A stretch of 21,620 nt of DNA from Thiodiazotropha sp037382205 (GTDB lineage: Bacteria; Pseudomonadota; Gammaproteobacteria; Chromatiales; Chromatiaceae). The stretch spans positions 1 through 21,620 of the forward strand of contig JARRQD010000052.1 in assembly GCA_037382205.1 (NCBI GenBank). Direction: 5' to 3'. Positions 1 through 9,000 of this stretch are shown here, piece by piece. Position numbers and translations under genes: made by a program. The notes beneath the pieces are model-generated. The model was not told where the DNA came from. It made no database searches and saw nothing but the letters and a program-made list of their open reading frames with translations. Numbering within the stretch: position 1 is the stretch's first letter; each line of letters starts with the position of its first letter.

Positions 1-1
1 A

Positions 2-760
2 AGTAAACGCGAGAGAATTCAACAGGCGATAAGAGTTGCCCCTGGAGACGGGCTTAGACTCTCTGATATTGATCAGGTCTGGGTTTACAGTCGCATCGAT
101 TTGATCTGGGGTGGGATTGATTTGGATACCTACCTGCTTTTGAAGGATGGCACGGCGTATAAAAACTGTGTCATTCCGCCTGATGAACTTAATATCGAAA
201 TTTCAAAACAGCTTGAACCTAAAAAATGGAGTCGATGGCGGAAACATTTTGGCACCTATCAGATTAGAGATGAAAAGAAGAGCGAGTGGATTGATCTGAA
301 AGGTGGCCCAGGTGGTATGGTAACTGATGCCTCGCAATTGGTGGGTAAATATATCAATGCAGGGGGGAGTGAATTCAGAGGTTCCTGGAAAAAAACCATA
401 ACTTTCCTGGAAAATCAGAGGTTTGAGTTGAGTTCGTTTTTCATGAACGACAACAGTGTTTTGGGTGGTGGAGATCGTGCTCCGGGTGGAGAGGCTCTGA
501 TACCTCTGGTTGGTGTAGTCGGCAGTAGTGATAAATATGGATCGTCAGGCGCTAGTAGTGTGATTGGAGATAACATAGCTGGTGGCGGCTCTAGCTCAAA
601 AAAGGATGGTTCGAAAAACACGGGAAAATTTCAGGTGAGCAACTACACCATTACCATGGAACATGACAATGGATTGAAGCTCAACAAGTTGTTTTTATAT
701 GAAAATCTGGGTGATAAAAAGAGTATTGTCTTGGGGAATCGTCTCTACTACCTGGATTGA
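2..760 (+). CDS. Unrecognised protein, 3' part of gene (5' end outside window)
   Basis: The reading frame is open from base 2, so the gene begins upstream of the window. An internal ATT-ATC-TGG-type region near 101 is not a convincing start. About 252 residues are visible, ending at TGA 758-760. The first half is rich in aromatic and charged residues typical of beta-strands (WVYSRIDLIWGGIDLDTYLL, then a WSRWRKHFGTYQIRDEK stretch). The middle holds a Gly/Ser-rich low-complexity insertion (about 465-615) with GSS, GGG and SSS runs. After it the protein returns to a strand-like pattern (TITMEHDNGLKLNKLFLYE) and ends in NRLYYLD. This looks like a beta-barrel or beta-sandwich domain with one long flexible loop. 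I do not recognise the family and assign no function. It is the only plus-strand gene before the minus-strand methyltransferase. Confidence 0.75.
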   Translation, partial: SKRERIQQAIRVAPGDGLRLSDIDQVWVYSRIDLIWGGIDLDTYLLLKDGTAYKNCVIPPDELNIEISKQLEPKKWSRWRKHFGTYQIRDEKKSEWIDLKGGPGGMVTDASQLVGKYINAGGSEFRGSWKKTITFLENQRFELSSFFMNDNSVLGGGDRAPGGEALIPLVGVVGSSDKYGSSGASSVIGDNIAGGGSSSKKDGSKNTGKFQVSNYTITMEHDNGLKLNKLFLYENLGDKKSIVLGNRLYYLD

Positions 761-864
761 TGGATATCGATGAGCTGTGTGAAACAAGCATAACGATGAA
801 TAAGATCGCAGCCTCAATTTATATGGTGCTACCACTATCGTGAATAGAATTAGTGGGAGAGCTG

Positions 865-1752
865 TCAGTTTACAACGAGCTGATTGGTTTTTTTCCAGTA
901 GATAGCTCGCTGATCAATTTCAATAATTTCGTCTGTAATGTTGTGTTTCTGTCGGTACTCGTTGATTGCGCGTTGGCAGTCTTTTAAGTTTTGATAGTCA
1001 TCAAAAATTGCATATCCGCCTACAGATAACTTAGGGTATAAAGGTTCAAGAACTGAGAGTGTTGACTCATACAGGTCAGCATCTACTCTCAATATTGACA
1101 ATTTATCGATGGGTGCTTGTGGAAGTGTTTCGCTGAAAAATCCCTTCAAATATTTTACGTTTTCATCATCTAAATTGTAGCGTTGAAAATTTTTCTTAAC
1201 GTCATCAAGTGAAACCGACATATCCTCCTCTACCCAGCCAAAGGAGTCATGGTTCTTATCAGGAGCAGGTAGTCCCTCAAAAGAATCGACAACCCATACA
1301 TTCCGGCTGTTATCGTTTAAAACGCGAAGTACGCCTCGCATGAAAATAGTCATCCCACCACGCCATACACCAGCTTCAAGAGCGTCGCCTGGTATATTAT
1401 TGTTTACGACATCGGTAATTGCGGCTTGCATCTGATCAAGTTGTTTGATTCCCAGCATGGTTTCGGCTTCTTCATTTCGAGTATTTGCGCTATGAGTCGA
1501 TTCTATGTAGTCGTGTTCACTGGATTCTATATTTTTAACCAGTTCGAGTTTCAAGGGGGTCAGAATGTTTTTGATAACTTTGTTGGTAACCGCAAATATT
1601 GGCCGTTTTGGGTTTAGACTATGGCGCTCAATGTTTTTTGCGACCAGTGTTCTAGTTAACGCCCGTTTTAACAAATCTAGATAGAGTTGATCTGGACCAG
1701 AAGGTGTTGGTATTGATTGGATATCGAGTAAATAGTTGAATGATTTATTCAT
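865..1752 (-). CDS. TylF/MycF-like SAM-dependent O-methyltransferase
   Basis: A 295-residue protein of the TylF (macrocin O-methyltransferase) family, known to methylate sugar hydroxyls using S-adenosylmethionine and a divalent metal. Seen: the SAM-binding glycine motif EAGVWRGG (126-133), the following strand VVDSFEGLP (154-162), RVDADLYEST (222-231) and FDDY (250-253). The acidic residues D224, D251 and D252 fit the metal site known in this family. I start at the ATG at 1752 because AAGGTG lies about six bases upstream. An in-frame TTG at 1776 would add eight residues but has no visible ribosome binding site. The first 100 residues are less typical and may be a dimerisation or acceptor region. 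It sits beside a glycosyltransferase in a glycan locus, so methylation of an exopolysaccharide or lipid-linked sugar is the inferred role; the acceptor is unknown. Confidence 0.85.
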   Translation of the reverse strand: MNKSFNYLLDIQSIPTPSGPDQLYLDLLKRALTRTLVAKNIERHSLNPKRPIFAVTNKVIKNILTPLKLELVKNIESSEHDYIESTHSANTRNEEAETMLGIKQLDQMQAAITDVVNNNIPGDALEAGVWRGGMTIFMRGVLRVLNDNSRNVWVVDSFEGLPAPDKNHDSFGWVEEDMSVSLDDVKKNFQRYNLDDENVKYLKGFFSETLPQAPIDKLSILRVDADLYESTLSVLEPLYPKLSVGGYAIFDDYQNLKDCQRAINEYRQKHNITDEIIEIDQRAIYWKKTNQLVVN

Positions 1753-2652
1753 GTCCACACCTTTAGTTGTAATCAATTGGGCTATTGTTTATTCGTAGAT
1801 TAATTCATGGCCAGAGAAACCATTATCGACTCTCAAAAGGTATATATGTAGTTTCGATGTAACATTAAAACTGTGGGCATGATACACCTGATTGTGATGC
1901 CATGAGATCGAAAACCTCTTCCTAGTTTAGTTACCTAACTATCATATAAATGCTCAGTAGATATCTTGGTAAAGTGTCAGCAATAAATCTCATTAACTTG
2001 CACCTGTAACTGATGATGCTAACTAAAAGAATCAGTATCTAAATACTTCAGACTGAGTGAATGATAAGACTCATTACTGTGAGTATCAAGGGTAGTAGGC
2101 ACCACGTGAGACAGCTACTAAGTATTGTTCAATATAATATTTGATCCCTGAGCAAAGTTTCAAAGACTGCACGGTGAATAAGCTTGTTAGTGAGTGTAAT
2201 ACTATAGCAATTAAAAATCTGTGTAAAAAACACATATCTGTACAAATTCTGCTCGCCGGATAGTATAACGGTCTTTTTTGTGTTGGTTTGAATTATGTTT
2301 ACTTGTTTGAAATAAATTATATCGAAAACGAGATGATGAATTAGTTTTGTACGATTTGGTCTTAATAAATTAACTATGGAGATTGTAATGTTAAGGTGTT
2401 ATCTCTTTTCAGGAGTGTAAAAAGAGAGAGCGTTTAACGGTGGGTCTCAGATACTTTAACTGAACAGTATTGTGAGATGAGGCCAGTTCTATGTTGAGAT
2501 TAGTTGCTGACTGAAAATTTCATCGGTCAGGATGCCAAACAATTAAATCCTAGTATTTCCAGGATCTTGTGTCTAGTGAGTGATTACACGGAATGATAAG
2601 TGCTTTCGTATGTGGGTTGGCACGAGTTAGGTCATTCTCTCGGTGAACTGCG
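1753..2652. other. Non-coding stretch, about 900 bp, nothing recognised
   Basis: An AT-rich gap between the methyltransferase start and the end of the broken glycosyltransferase. I see no open frame with protein-like composition and no RNA gene. A small hairpin, TGTGT-AAAAA-ACACA, can form at 2220-2234. The promoter of the methyltransferase should lie at its left end, but I cannot pick boxes with confidence. Confidence 0.5.
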
Positions 2653-3779
2653 CTATTCCAAGACTTCATCATACACACCACAGATACCCTGAACGTTGAT
2701 TTCTATCGTGAAATTAGTATGAAATCTTGTGTAGCCAGCCTCTCCAAGTTGTTGTCTTTTTTCGTCATCACTAAGTAGGCTTTCTAATTTTTCTGCTAAA
2801 TCGGTTGCGGACTCAATATTGAACAGTAGTCCAGATTTTCCATCTTCAATGATTTCTTGGGGGGCGCCGATATTTGAAACGATGACAGGCTTTTTTAAGG
2901 CGAGCGCTTCAATTATAACGATACCAAAGGGTTCAGGTTCAACAGAGGTATGAACAAACACATCGAATCTTGTAGTTGGTGCTCTTTGATGCGCTTTTCG
3001 ATTTCAGCTAGATAGGCAGTATCGGCGATATCGCCGACTAGAAAACAACGAAACTTATCATATCTCTGTTTCACTATTGAGGCGGCTTGAATGAGTCGGA
3101 TTTGACCTTTCCAAGGCTTGATATTTCCGACTACCCCAAAGTATTTGTAATCGCTATTAAGGTTATATTGCTCATTGATGTAGTTTTTTTCGACACCGTT
3201 AGTAATTCTGTTTTCATCGATTCCATCATAGACCAAGGTTATATTGCTTTTGTCTACACCCTGATTTATAAGATTTTGCTGAACTGCTTTAGAAATTGCG
3301 ATAATTCTATCTAGAAATTTGCCGAAAAAAAGCGCTAGCTTATGTATATTAGGCTGTATCCCACGAACATGAGAAACAACAGGTATTTTGAGTGATTTCG
3401 CTGCAATTAGGGCGTCTTGATCTGTTGAAAAAGAGTTGTTGAGATGCAGAATATCTGCATTTTCCTGTTTTAGTATTTTTCGCCATATAAACACTCTGGT
3501 AACGAGCATATTAAAATAGTTTTGCGATAATCTGACGATTCTGCGCAATAGAGGAGGTAGGTTTTTCCCTGAGGTTGATACTTTGAAAGGTTGTTCGATT
3601 CTTACGGTGAAGCCTGTATTTCTGAATTCATCTGTGAGATCGTTTTCCTCATAAAAGATCACTGTGGCATCATAGCGCTGTTTATCAAGAGCGCGACATA
3701 TTTCCAATAGGCAGTAGTGTGAACCGCCAATTGTATGGTCGATACAATGCTCTAAATAGACGATTTTTGTTTTTTTCAA
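2653..3779 (-). pseudogene. GT4-family glycosyltransferase, frame-disrupted with internal deletion
   Basis: The two halves of one GT4 (GT-B fold) sugar transferase lie in different frames. The N-terminal half (2913-3779, start TTG preceded by AGAGGG at seven bases) shows the opening IVYLEHCIDHTIGGSHY, the strand DILHLNNS, SHVRGIQPN, IIAISKAV and VGNIKPWKGQ. It reads HQLQDS near base 2966. The C-terminal half then continues in another frame as DVFVHTSVEPEPFG with the EX7E catalytic pattern (EPFGIVIIE), VIVSNIGAPQEII and SGLLF. In intact relatives about 17-20 residues (usually a GF/GYR...IPxLLxxxD segment) separate these two points, and they are absent here. The lesion is therefore a deletion plus frame change, not a single-base error. 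The lost segment is part of the C-terminal Rossmann domain, so the product is probably inactive. An assembly collapse is an alternative. Confidence 0.8.
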
Positions 3780-4957
3780 TGGTGAGCCCTCTTCACGATC
3801 AAACTGCTACATTGTATATTTTCTATCGCTCGCTGACAGTAAAAAGTAACAATAGGTCAGATCACTGATATCCTACTAAGCACCCTCTCCCTCAGGGAGA
3901 GGGTTGGGGTGAGGGGGGTGAACAAGTAAACACTTTGATTCTGCTCGCCTCATCCTGACCTTCTCCCTGTGGGAGAATGGACTCCTGTATTTCGATTCTC
4001 ATGTCCATGATCCCGGTCAATAGAAAAAGCCCGACAATTTATGAACAAGAGGCTCACCGAGCAAAATAGACGGCACAGCAGTGAACTTAGATAGTAAACT
4101 TCAATGGTCGTATGGCGTCTGAAAGAAAGATCAGGCTTTCGAATGTAACATAATGTTCTGCAACAGAATATTCAGCATGGATCAGCAGTTTAAGATCTCA
4201 GTAGGCTAAGCCACTGTTCATCGTTAACAACAAAATCCAGAGATGCTCATGCCAACAACGATTCAGGTTTCCAGTAAAATGTAGGAACGGTGTGGTTGAC
4301 CGTAATGGTCGCGCTGTACGGGAAGGTTACTATCTGACTGGTCAGTAATTAAGTTGTCGTGCCAAATTGTCCCCTTCAATGAATATCTAACCATATCAGG
4401 CTCTGCTTGGCGTTTATGGGCAGCCTGGGTGCAATCAGGCACATAGGTATGAAGCTGACTCGTGCGACGACATTTTGATTAAGTTGGTCAAATTATCCAA
4501 TTCTATGTTGTAATGGGTCGCTTGTCCAGCATTAGATGAGTAAAAATGTTTGTCACATCACCTGCTGGGTTTCTTTTGGTGGTTTTTCAAGGCATTGGGC
4601 TCTGTGCGCTCAGGTGTCGTGATAATTGGGTCTTACTAGATCAACCCACAGTTCAATTTAGTGGTAATCCATCACTCAGAGCGGTGCTGTAATTGTGGCC
4701 CTATTTTGCATTCAGAGGTTGTTATGTCGTTCAAAAGCGTTACGGATAGCCAGTAGTGCTATCGGCACACCAAATAGTGAGTCTGGAAAACAACAAAAAT
4801 TCGCATCTTACTGAGTTAATAAAAGGGCTTGCCAACCTACTTCACCTTGAAGTGAGAATTATTGTGATAACTGCCTTGCGTTGCAGCTAAATGGCGTTTA
4901 TTCTTCAAGTTTCTTCTAACTTGCGTTTACCACCAGTGGTCTGATCGAAGTGTCACA
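3780..4957. other. Long divergent intergenic region, about 1.2 kb
   Basis: This lies between the minus-strand glycosyltransferase and the plus-strand hydrolase cassette, so promoters for both directions are expected here. It contains the REP-like palindromic element at 3881-3980 and a short GACC-GTAAT-GGTC hairpin near 4299-4311. I found no convincing open frame in the remaining 950 bp; stop codons interrupt every frame I read. It could be decayed coding sequence but I cannot identify a parent gene. Confidence 0.5.
3881..3980. repeat. REP-like double-palindrome element
   Basis: The left arm contains a 10-bp perfect hairpin, CCCTCTCCCT / AGGGAGAGGG (3883-3892 and 3894-3903), followed by TTGGGGTGAGG. 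The right arm contains CCTCATCCTGACC followed by the hairpin TTCTCCC-TGT-GGGAGAA (3961-3977). The right arm is the imperfect reverse complement of the left arm (3881-3914 against 3949-3980), so the unit is two small hairpins inside one large inverted repeat. This layout and the CTCTCCCT...GGGAGAGGGTTGGGGTGAGGG wording are typical of dispersed intergenic palindromic repeats of proteobacteria. No transposase is present. Confidence 0.75.
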
Positions 4958-5911
4958 ATGATATCTACTCCAGTTAAATTCACTAACAGAAATGGACTAA
5001 AGCTGTTAGGCATAATCGAGCAGCCTGAGTCAAACTCCAAAAACATTGCCGTATTGCTGCTTTCCCCGGGGATAAAGATGCGGGTGGGTCCCCATCGAAT
5101 GTACAACAAGCTAGCCAGAGAGCTGGTTGACCAAGGGTTCACTGTTTTTAGGTTTGACTTTTACGGTCTCGGAGATTCTGAGGGTGAGTTAGAGCAAGAT
5201 ATCCTGGTCGATGTATATAACAGTATCCAAAGAGGTCGTTATATTGATGACACGATCGATGCCATGGACTGGATGAGTGAAACCTATGATATAGACAAGT
5301 TCATCCTGGGGGGGCTTTGTGGTGGAGCAATTACCGGGATGTTGGCTGGCAGCGTTGATAATAGAGTGAAAGGTCTGCTTGCTCTTGGGTTGATTAACGT
5401 ATTTGAAGGTGGTGAAGAAAATTTCTCTAAATTCGTCACTGAAGGTCAACTGGATGATTTGAAAAAGGGCTATATTAACAAACTGACTGATGTCGCCTCT
5501 TGGAAGCGTATCATTACACTGAAGAGTGACTTTAGATCAATTTTCAAAATTGTTTTCAAACCTTTAAGAGTGGCTGCTAAAAAACTTGCAGAGAAGTTTA
5601 CTCAGCATAATAAAAAGCAAATTGAGTTTATTCATGACGAGTCATCGAATGTGAATCCAAAATTTGCACCAACCTTTTTCAGCATGTTGGAGCAGTCAAA
5701 GAAGATGCTTTTAATCTATAGCGGGGGCGATAGACTGCTTTGGGAATTTAAAGAAAAGTTTGAAAACATCTACAAGCCCCACCTTGTTGAGTATGATCAT
5801 TTATATGAATTACATACAATTGCAGATGCGAATCATATTCTCTCATCTGTTGAGTGGGAAGATGAGATGCATACGATTACCAGAGAATGGTTGGTTAAAA
5901 ACTTCCCATAA
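4958..5911 (+). CDS. Alpha/beta-hydrolase with Cys nucleophile, exosortase-cluster type
   Basis: A 317-residue alpha/beta-hydrolase-fold protein without a signal peptide, so cytoplasmic. Visible elements are LLLSPGIK (oxyanion-loop region, 33-40), VFRFDFYGLGDSEG (63-76) and the nucleophile elbow G119-L-C121-G-G123. The latter has Cys where most members have Ser. A later strand LLIYSGGDRLLWEF supplies the likely catalytic Asp, and ADANHILSS near the end supplies the His. This gives a plausible Cys-Asp-His triad. The closest groups known to me are the hydrolase-like proteins encoded in exosortase/exopolysaccharide clusters, which also deviate at the elbow; that link is from memory. A thioesterase, acyl-transfer or dienelactone-hydrolase-like reaction is possible. 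The ATG has a weak GAAG about eight bases upstream. It is the first gene of the plus-strand acyl-modification cassette. Confidence 0.8.
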   Translation: MISTPVKFTNRNGLKLLGIIEQPESNSKNIAVLLLSPGIKMRVGPHRMYNKLARELVDQGFTVFRFDFYGLGDSEGELEQDILVDVYNSIQRGRYIDDTIDAMDWMSETYDIDKFILGGLCGGAITGMLAGSVDNRVKGLLALGLINVFEGGEENFSKFVTEGQLDDLKKGYINKLTDVASWKRIITLKSDFRSIFKIVFKPLRVAAKKLAEKFTQHNKKQIEFIHDESSNVNPKFAPTFFSMLEQSKKMLLIYSGGDRLLWEFKEKFENIYKPHLVEYDHLYELHTIADANHILSSVEWEDEMHTITREWLVKNFP

Positions 5912-6042
5912 TTGAAATATAAGAGTTATAGCACAAAATCAATGTGAATAATTACCTCGGTCAGGCATGAGACAGCGTGGTGAAATATGCAGTCAGTGGT
6001 TGCCTGATTAAGAGGGATTTAACGTCAGGTTAGGTTTATGAC

Positions 6043-6477
6043 ATGAAAGTAGACCATATATGTATAGCAGTCCGTTCCATCGATCGGGCTATAGCAAAAT
6101 TCCAGGAAGTTTTCGGCTATCGCCAGAAAACTCAGAAAATAACCAATACTCGGCAAAAAGTTAACGTTGTTTTTCTTGAGTCAGAAGGATCGCTGGATAT
6201 CAAACTTATAGAACCCGCAGGAAAAGATTCCCCATTGATTGAAAGTTTGAAAAAAGGCGAGGGTCTTCATCACATCTGTTTTAAAACCGATGCGACAGTT
6301 GAGAGTGAAGTGGATGTGTTAAAGCAAAAAGGATTGAGGGTTTTGGCTGATGCTGAAAAAGGCGAAGCATTTGATGACGAACTGATTGCCTTTTTGTATG
6401 CAGGATTTGGTCTAAATATTGAAGTAATCGATACCGACAAAAGGCGAGGCCTGATTGATTACCAAGAAGTTGAATAG
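6043..6477 (+). CDS. VOC-fold protein, methylmalonyl-CoA epimerase/glyoxalase-like
   Basis: A 144-residue single-copy vicinal-oxygen-chelate protein. The opening KVDHICIAV (metal ligand H5), LDIKLIEPAGKDSP (51-64), GLHHICFKT (H76/H77) and LNIEVID (E127) match the layout of methylmalonyl-CoA epimerase-like members, which are about this long. Known chemistry of the group is metal-assisted proton abstraction next to a CoA thioester, or glutathione-hemithioacetal isomerisation. The residue in the third beta-strand where relatives often carry a Glu or Gln ligand appears to be Lys54, so either the metal site or my alignment is unusual. It lies 131 bp after the Cys-hydrolase and 153 bp before the SGNH gene, on the same strand. 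Its job may be to prepare or isomerise an unusual acyl group. An ordinary epimerase of propionate metabolism would be out of place here. Confidence 0.75.
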   Translation: MKVDHICIAVRSIDRAIAKFQEVFGYRQKTQKITNTRQKVNVVFLESEGSLDIKLIEPAGKDSPLIESLKKGEGLHHICFKTDATVESEVDVLKQKGLRVLADAEKGEAFDDELIAFLYAGFGLNIEVIDTDKRRGLIDYQEVE

Positions 6478-6630
6478 AGTATGCTATGGCGCTAAACAGT
6501 CGTGCTTGAGTATATTCAGTCTCTATCAGTGTAATCGAGTGCTAAAGATCTTTAAGCGGTTGTATTAGTGAGCAGCAGATATTGTTCAGGTAACCATAAA
6601 ACAAAGGTTTCAACAGCAGGGTAATGGTAG

Positions 6631-7548
6631 ATGAATAAAAAACATGATATCGCTATTCTATTTGCAATAGCGCTGACTCTGTTTCTGCTGGAGATCACGA
6701 TTCGTATTATAGAGAATGATATATCCGGCAATCGAAATCACATCAATGATATACCTAATATAGTCGATCAAATCAGCAAGGATCAACGTCCTAGTGTCTT
6801 ATTTCTAGGGAATTCACTGATCAATGAAGCGGTTGATGTTGGTCAGCTGAGTGCCAGTTTGAATGACACATATCGTCTCAACAAAATAACACCTGACGGA
6901 ACCTCGATTTGGGATTGGAGTATGATTGCAAAAAATCAACTTTTTGATTCCAACGTGAAGCTTGATTATTTAGTTATTGGTTTTGCATGGGGATTACTTA
7001 ATGATGAGACCCAGCCGAACCCTAGTAGACTAGGGGGTTACTTTGCTAAATTGAGTGATCTATCTCTGCTTATAAAATATGGGATGGATGAGTTTGCCCA
7101 AGTTTCCGAGTTCTTCATAGGTATGACTTCAAAGCTTTTTGTCAATAGAGAAGCAGTACGAAATAAGCTGCTTGACAGTCTGGTGCCACACTATAAGCAG
7201 TTTGTTAGGGCGCAAAATCAGGCGGGAGCCCCAGACGATACTACGCAGGTAAAACAACTCAGAGCACCTCCAGAAGATTATAAAATGCTCAATAAACTCA
7301 TTGATCAGCTAGATAGAGAGGGAGGCAAGTTGATTGCCATTGCAATGCCAATTGAGGCGGGCTATGAGATTAGCGAAGAATTATCAAAACTATTAGAGAA
7401 ACGTGCCTATCTCTATATGGACTATAGGAGTCTATTCGAAGCTGAAACAGAAATGTATAAAGATGGGTTACACTTGAATGATAAAGGCAGACACCTATTT
7501 ACTAGCAAGCTTGCAAAAATCTTTAATCCAGAAATGAGTGGGAAGTAG
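6631..7548 (+). CDS. Membrane-anchored SGNH-like protein, partner of MBOAT
   Basis: A 305-residue protein with a single N-terminal membrane segment (about residues 7-27, FAIALTLFLLEIT) and a periplasmic domain. Block I of SGNH/GDSL enzymes is seen as FLGNSL (G60-N61-S62, the putative nucleophile). The final block is DGLHLNDKGRH, with D278 and H281 as the Asp-x-x-His pair. The domain is of the AlgX/DltD-like class that works with MBOAT proteins in O-acylation of polysaccharides: the MBOAT passes the acyl chain across the membrane and the SGNH protein places it on the glycan. The stop codon is only two bases before the MBOAT start, so the pair is almost certainly co-translated. The acyl donor and acceptor are unknown. 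Confidence 0.8.
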   Translation: MNKKHDIAILFAIALTLFLLEITIRIIENDISGNRNHINDIPNIVDQISKDQRPSVLFLGNSLINEAVDVGQLSASLNDTYRLNKITPDGTSIWDWSMIAKNQLFDSNVKLDYLVIGFAWGLLNDETQPNPSRLGGYFAKLSDLSLLIKYGMDEFAQVSEFFIGMTSKLFVNREAVRNKLLDSLVPHYKQFVRAQNQAGAPDDTTQVKQLRAPPEDYKMLNKLIDQLDREGGKLIAIAMPIEAGYEISEELSKLLEKRAYLYMDYRSLFEAETEMYKDGLHLNDKGRHLFTSKLAKIFNPEMSGK

Positions 7549-7550
7549 TA

Positions 7551-8972
7551 ATGTTATTTAATAGCTACATTTTCTGGGCATTCTTTGTTGTCGTTATCAT
7601 GCTCTATTTCCGACTGCAACATAAGTATCAGAATCGGATGTTGCTCATTGCAAGTTATATATTCTATGGTTACTGGGACTATCGATTTCTGTCATTGATT
7701 TTTATCTCTACGGTCGTTGATTATTTCGTAGCATTAAAAATTGCTGATAGCGATGATTCAAAAATACGAAAAAGACTGTTACTTCTCTCTATTGCGACAA
7801 ATCTTGGGTTTTTAGGTTTTTTTAAATATTACAATTTCTTTTCTAATGAGTTTGCTTCAATACTCAGTTCATTTGGTGTAGATACAAGTCTGCCTGTTCT
7901 CAATATAATATTACCAGTAGGTATCTCTTTTTACACATTTCAGACATTAAGTTATACCATTGATACCTATCGTAAAAAGATCGATCCCACAGATAAATTC
8001 CTCGACTTTGCTCTGTATGTTTCATTCTTTCCTCAGCTTGTGGCTGGGCCTATCGAAAGAGCCAGCCACCTGTTACCCCAGATACTGCAAGTTCGTAAGC
8101 TGCAGGGGGCAGCGTTTTCTGAAGGCCTGTTTTTAGTTGTTTCAGGCTTGTTCAAGAAAATAGTGATTGCCGATAACATGGCGCCTATTGTTAATACAAT
8201 ATTTTCAAAGCCAGTGAGTGAGTTAAGCGGATTTGAGGTGCTGATAGGTCTGTACGCATTTGCATTTCAAATATACGGTGATTTCTCTGGCTATTCATCG
8301 ATCGCAAAGGGTATAGCAAGGTGGATGGGGTTTGAATTGATGTGGAATTTCAGGAATCCCTATTTCGCTACTTCTCCAAGCGATTTCTGGTCACGCTGGC
8401 ATATCAGTCTTTCTACCTGGATTAGGGACTATATCTATATTCCTTTAGGCGGTGGGCGATTGGGTAATTTTTTAACTTTTCGAAACTTGGTTCTTACCAT
8501 GTTTCTTGGAGGGCTTTGGCACGGAGCCGGCTGGACCTTTATCGTTTGGGGCTTGTTTCATGGCGCCATTCTCGTTGTATATCATGCGATAGATGCGGTA
8601 AAGGGCAAAGATTACTTTACGAATCCCTCCAGCTTGGGTAAGCATATCCTATTTGTCGTGGTGCTGTTTCACTTGACTTGTATTAGTTGGTTGCTTTTCC
8701 GTGCAGAGTCAATGCGGCAAGTGGCAGATATGCTCTATTTGCTTTCTACAGACTATCGTATTACAGATTATTCCACTTATGCTCTAGCGAACATCTTGTT
8801 TTTTGTTGCGCCACTTATGTTCTTTGAGTACATAACTGAGCGAAAGAGTGATCTACTCTATCTAGTCAAGGCTAGCTCATTCACGCAATACGTTAGCTAC
8901 CTTTATATGGTGCTAATGCTGTTGTTTTTTGTGCCCTTGCAAAAACAGGTGTTTATCTACTTTCAGTTTTAA
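7551..8972 (+). CDS. MBOAT-family membrane O-acyltransferase (AlgI/DltB-like)
   Basis: A 473-residue polytopic membrane protein of normal length for the AlgI/DltB/PatA class. Conserved stretches are PVGISFYTFQTLSYTID (122-138), FPQLVAGPIERA (160-171), FQIYGDFSGYS (239-249), NPYFATSPSDFWSRWHISLS (H284) and IRDYIYIPLGG (291-301). The signature GLWHGAGW follows, with the presumed active-site H324. The function known for the family is transfer of acyl groups through the membrane onto extracytoplasmic glycans. The start overlaps the end of the SGNH gene almost exactly (two-base gap), which supports a two-component acylation machine. Many hydrophobic segments continue to the C-terminus (LFFVPLQKQVFIYFQF). 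The acyl group need not be acetyl given the CoA-type and hydrolase-type neighbours. Confidence 0.93.
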   Translation: MLFNSYIFWAFFVVVIMLYFRLQHKYQNRMLLIASYIFYGYWDYRFLSLIFISTVVDYFVALKIADSDDSKIRKRLLLLSIATNLGFLGFFKYYNFFSNEFASILSSFGVDTSLPVLNIILPVGISFYTFQTLSYTIDTYRKKIDPTDKFLDFALYVSFFPQLVAGPIERASHLLPQILQVRKLQGAAFSEGLFLVVSGLFKKIVIADNMAPIVNTIFSKPVSELSGFEVLIGLYAFAFQIYGDFSGYSSIAKGIARWMGFELMWNFRNPYFATSPSDFWSRWHISLSTWIRDYIYIPLGGGRLGNFLTFRNLVLTMFLGGLWHGAGWTFIVWGLFHGAILVVYHAIDAVKGKDYFTNPSSLGKHILFVVVLFHLTCISWLLFRAESMRQVADMLYLLSTDYRITDYSTYALANILFFVAPLMFFEYITERKSDLLYLVKASSFTQYVSYLYMVLMLLFFVPLQKQVFIYFQF

Positions 8973-9000
8973 ACATAACGGCCAGTTAATAGACAAGATA

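Noticed and set aside
415..621. Minus-strand frame opposite the first gene
   Set aside because: It is the complement of the Gly/Ser-rich coding segment, and its Pro/Leu-rich composition follows from that.
2251..2300. tRNA-like start (CCGGATAGTATAACGG)
   Set aside because: No anticodon arm or TTCGA-containing T-arm follows at the right distance.
8929..9000. Upstream TTG start for the second hydrolase
   Set aside because: It would add 24 residues read from inside the MBOAT gene with no ribosome binding site. ATG 9001 fits the fold start.
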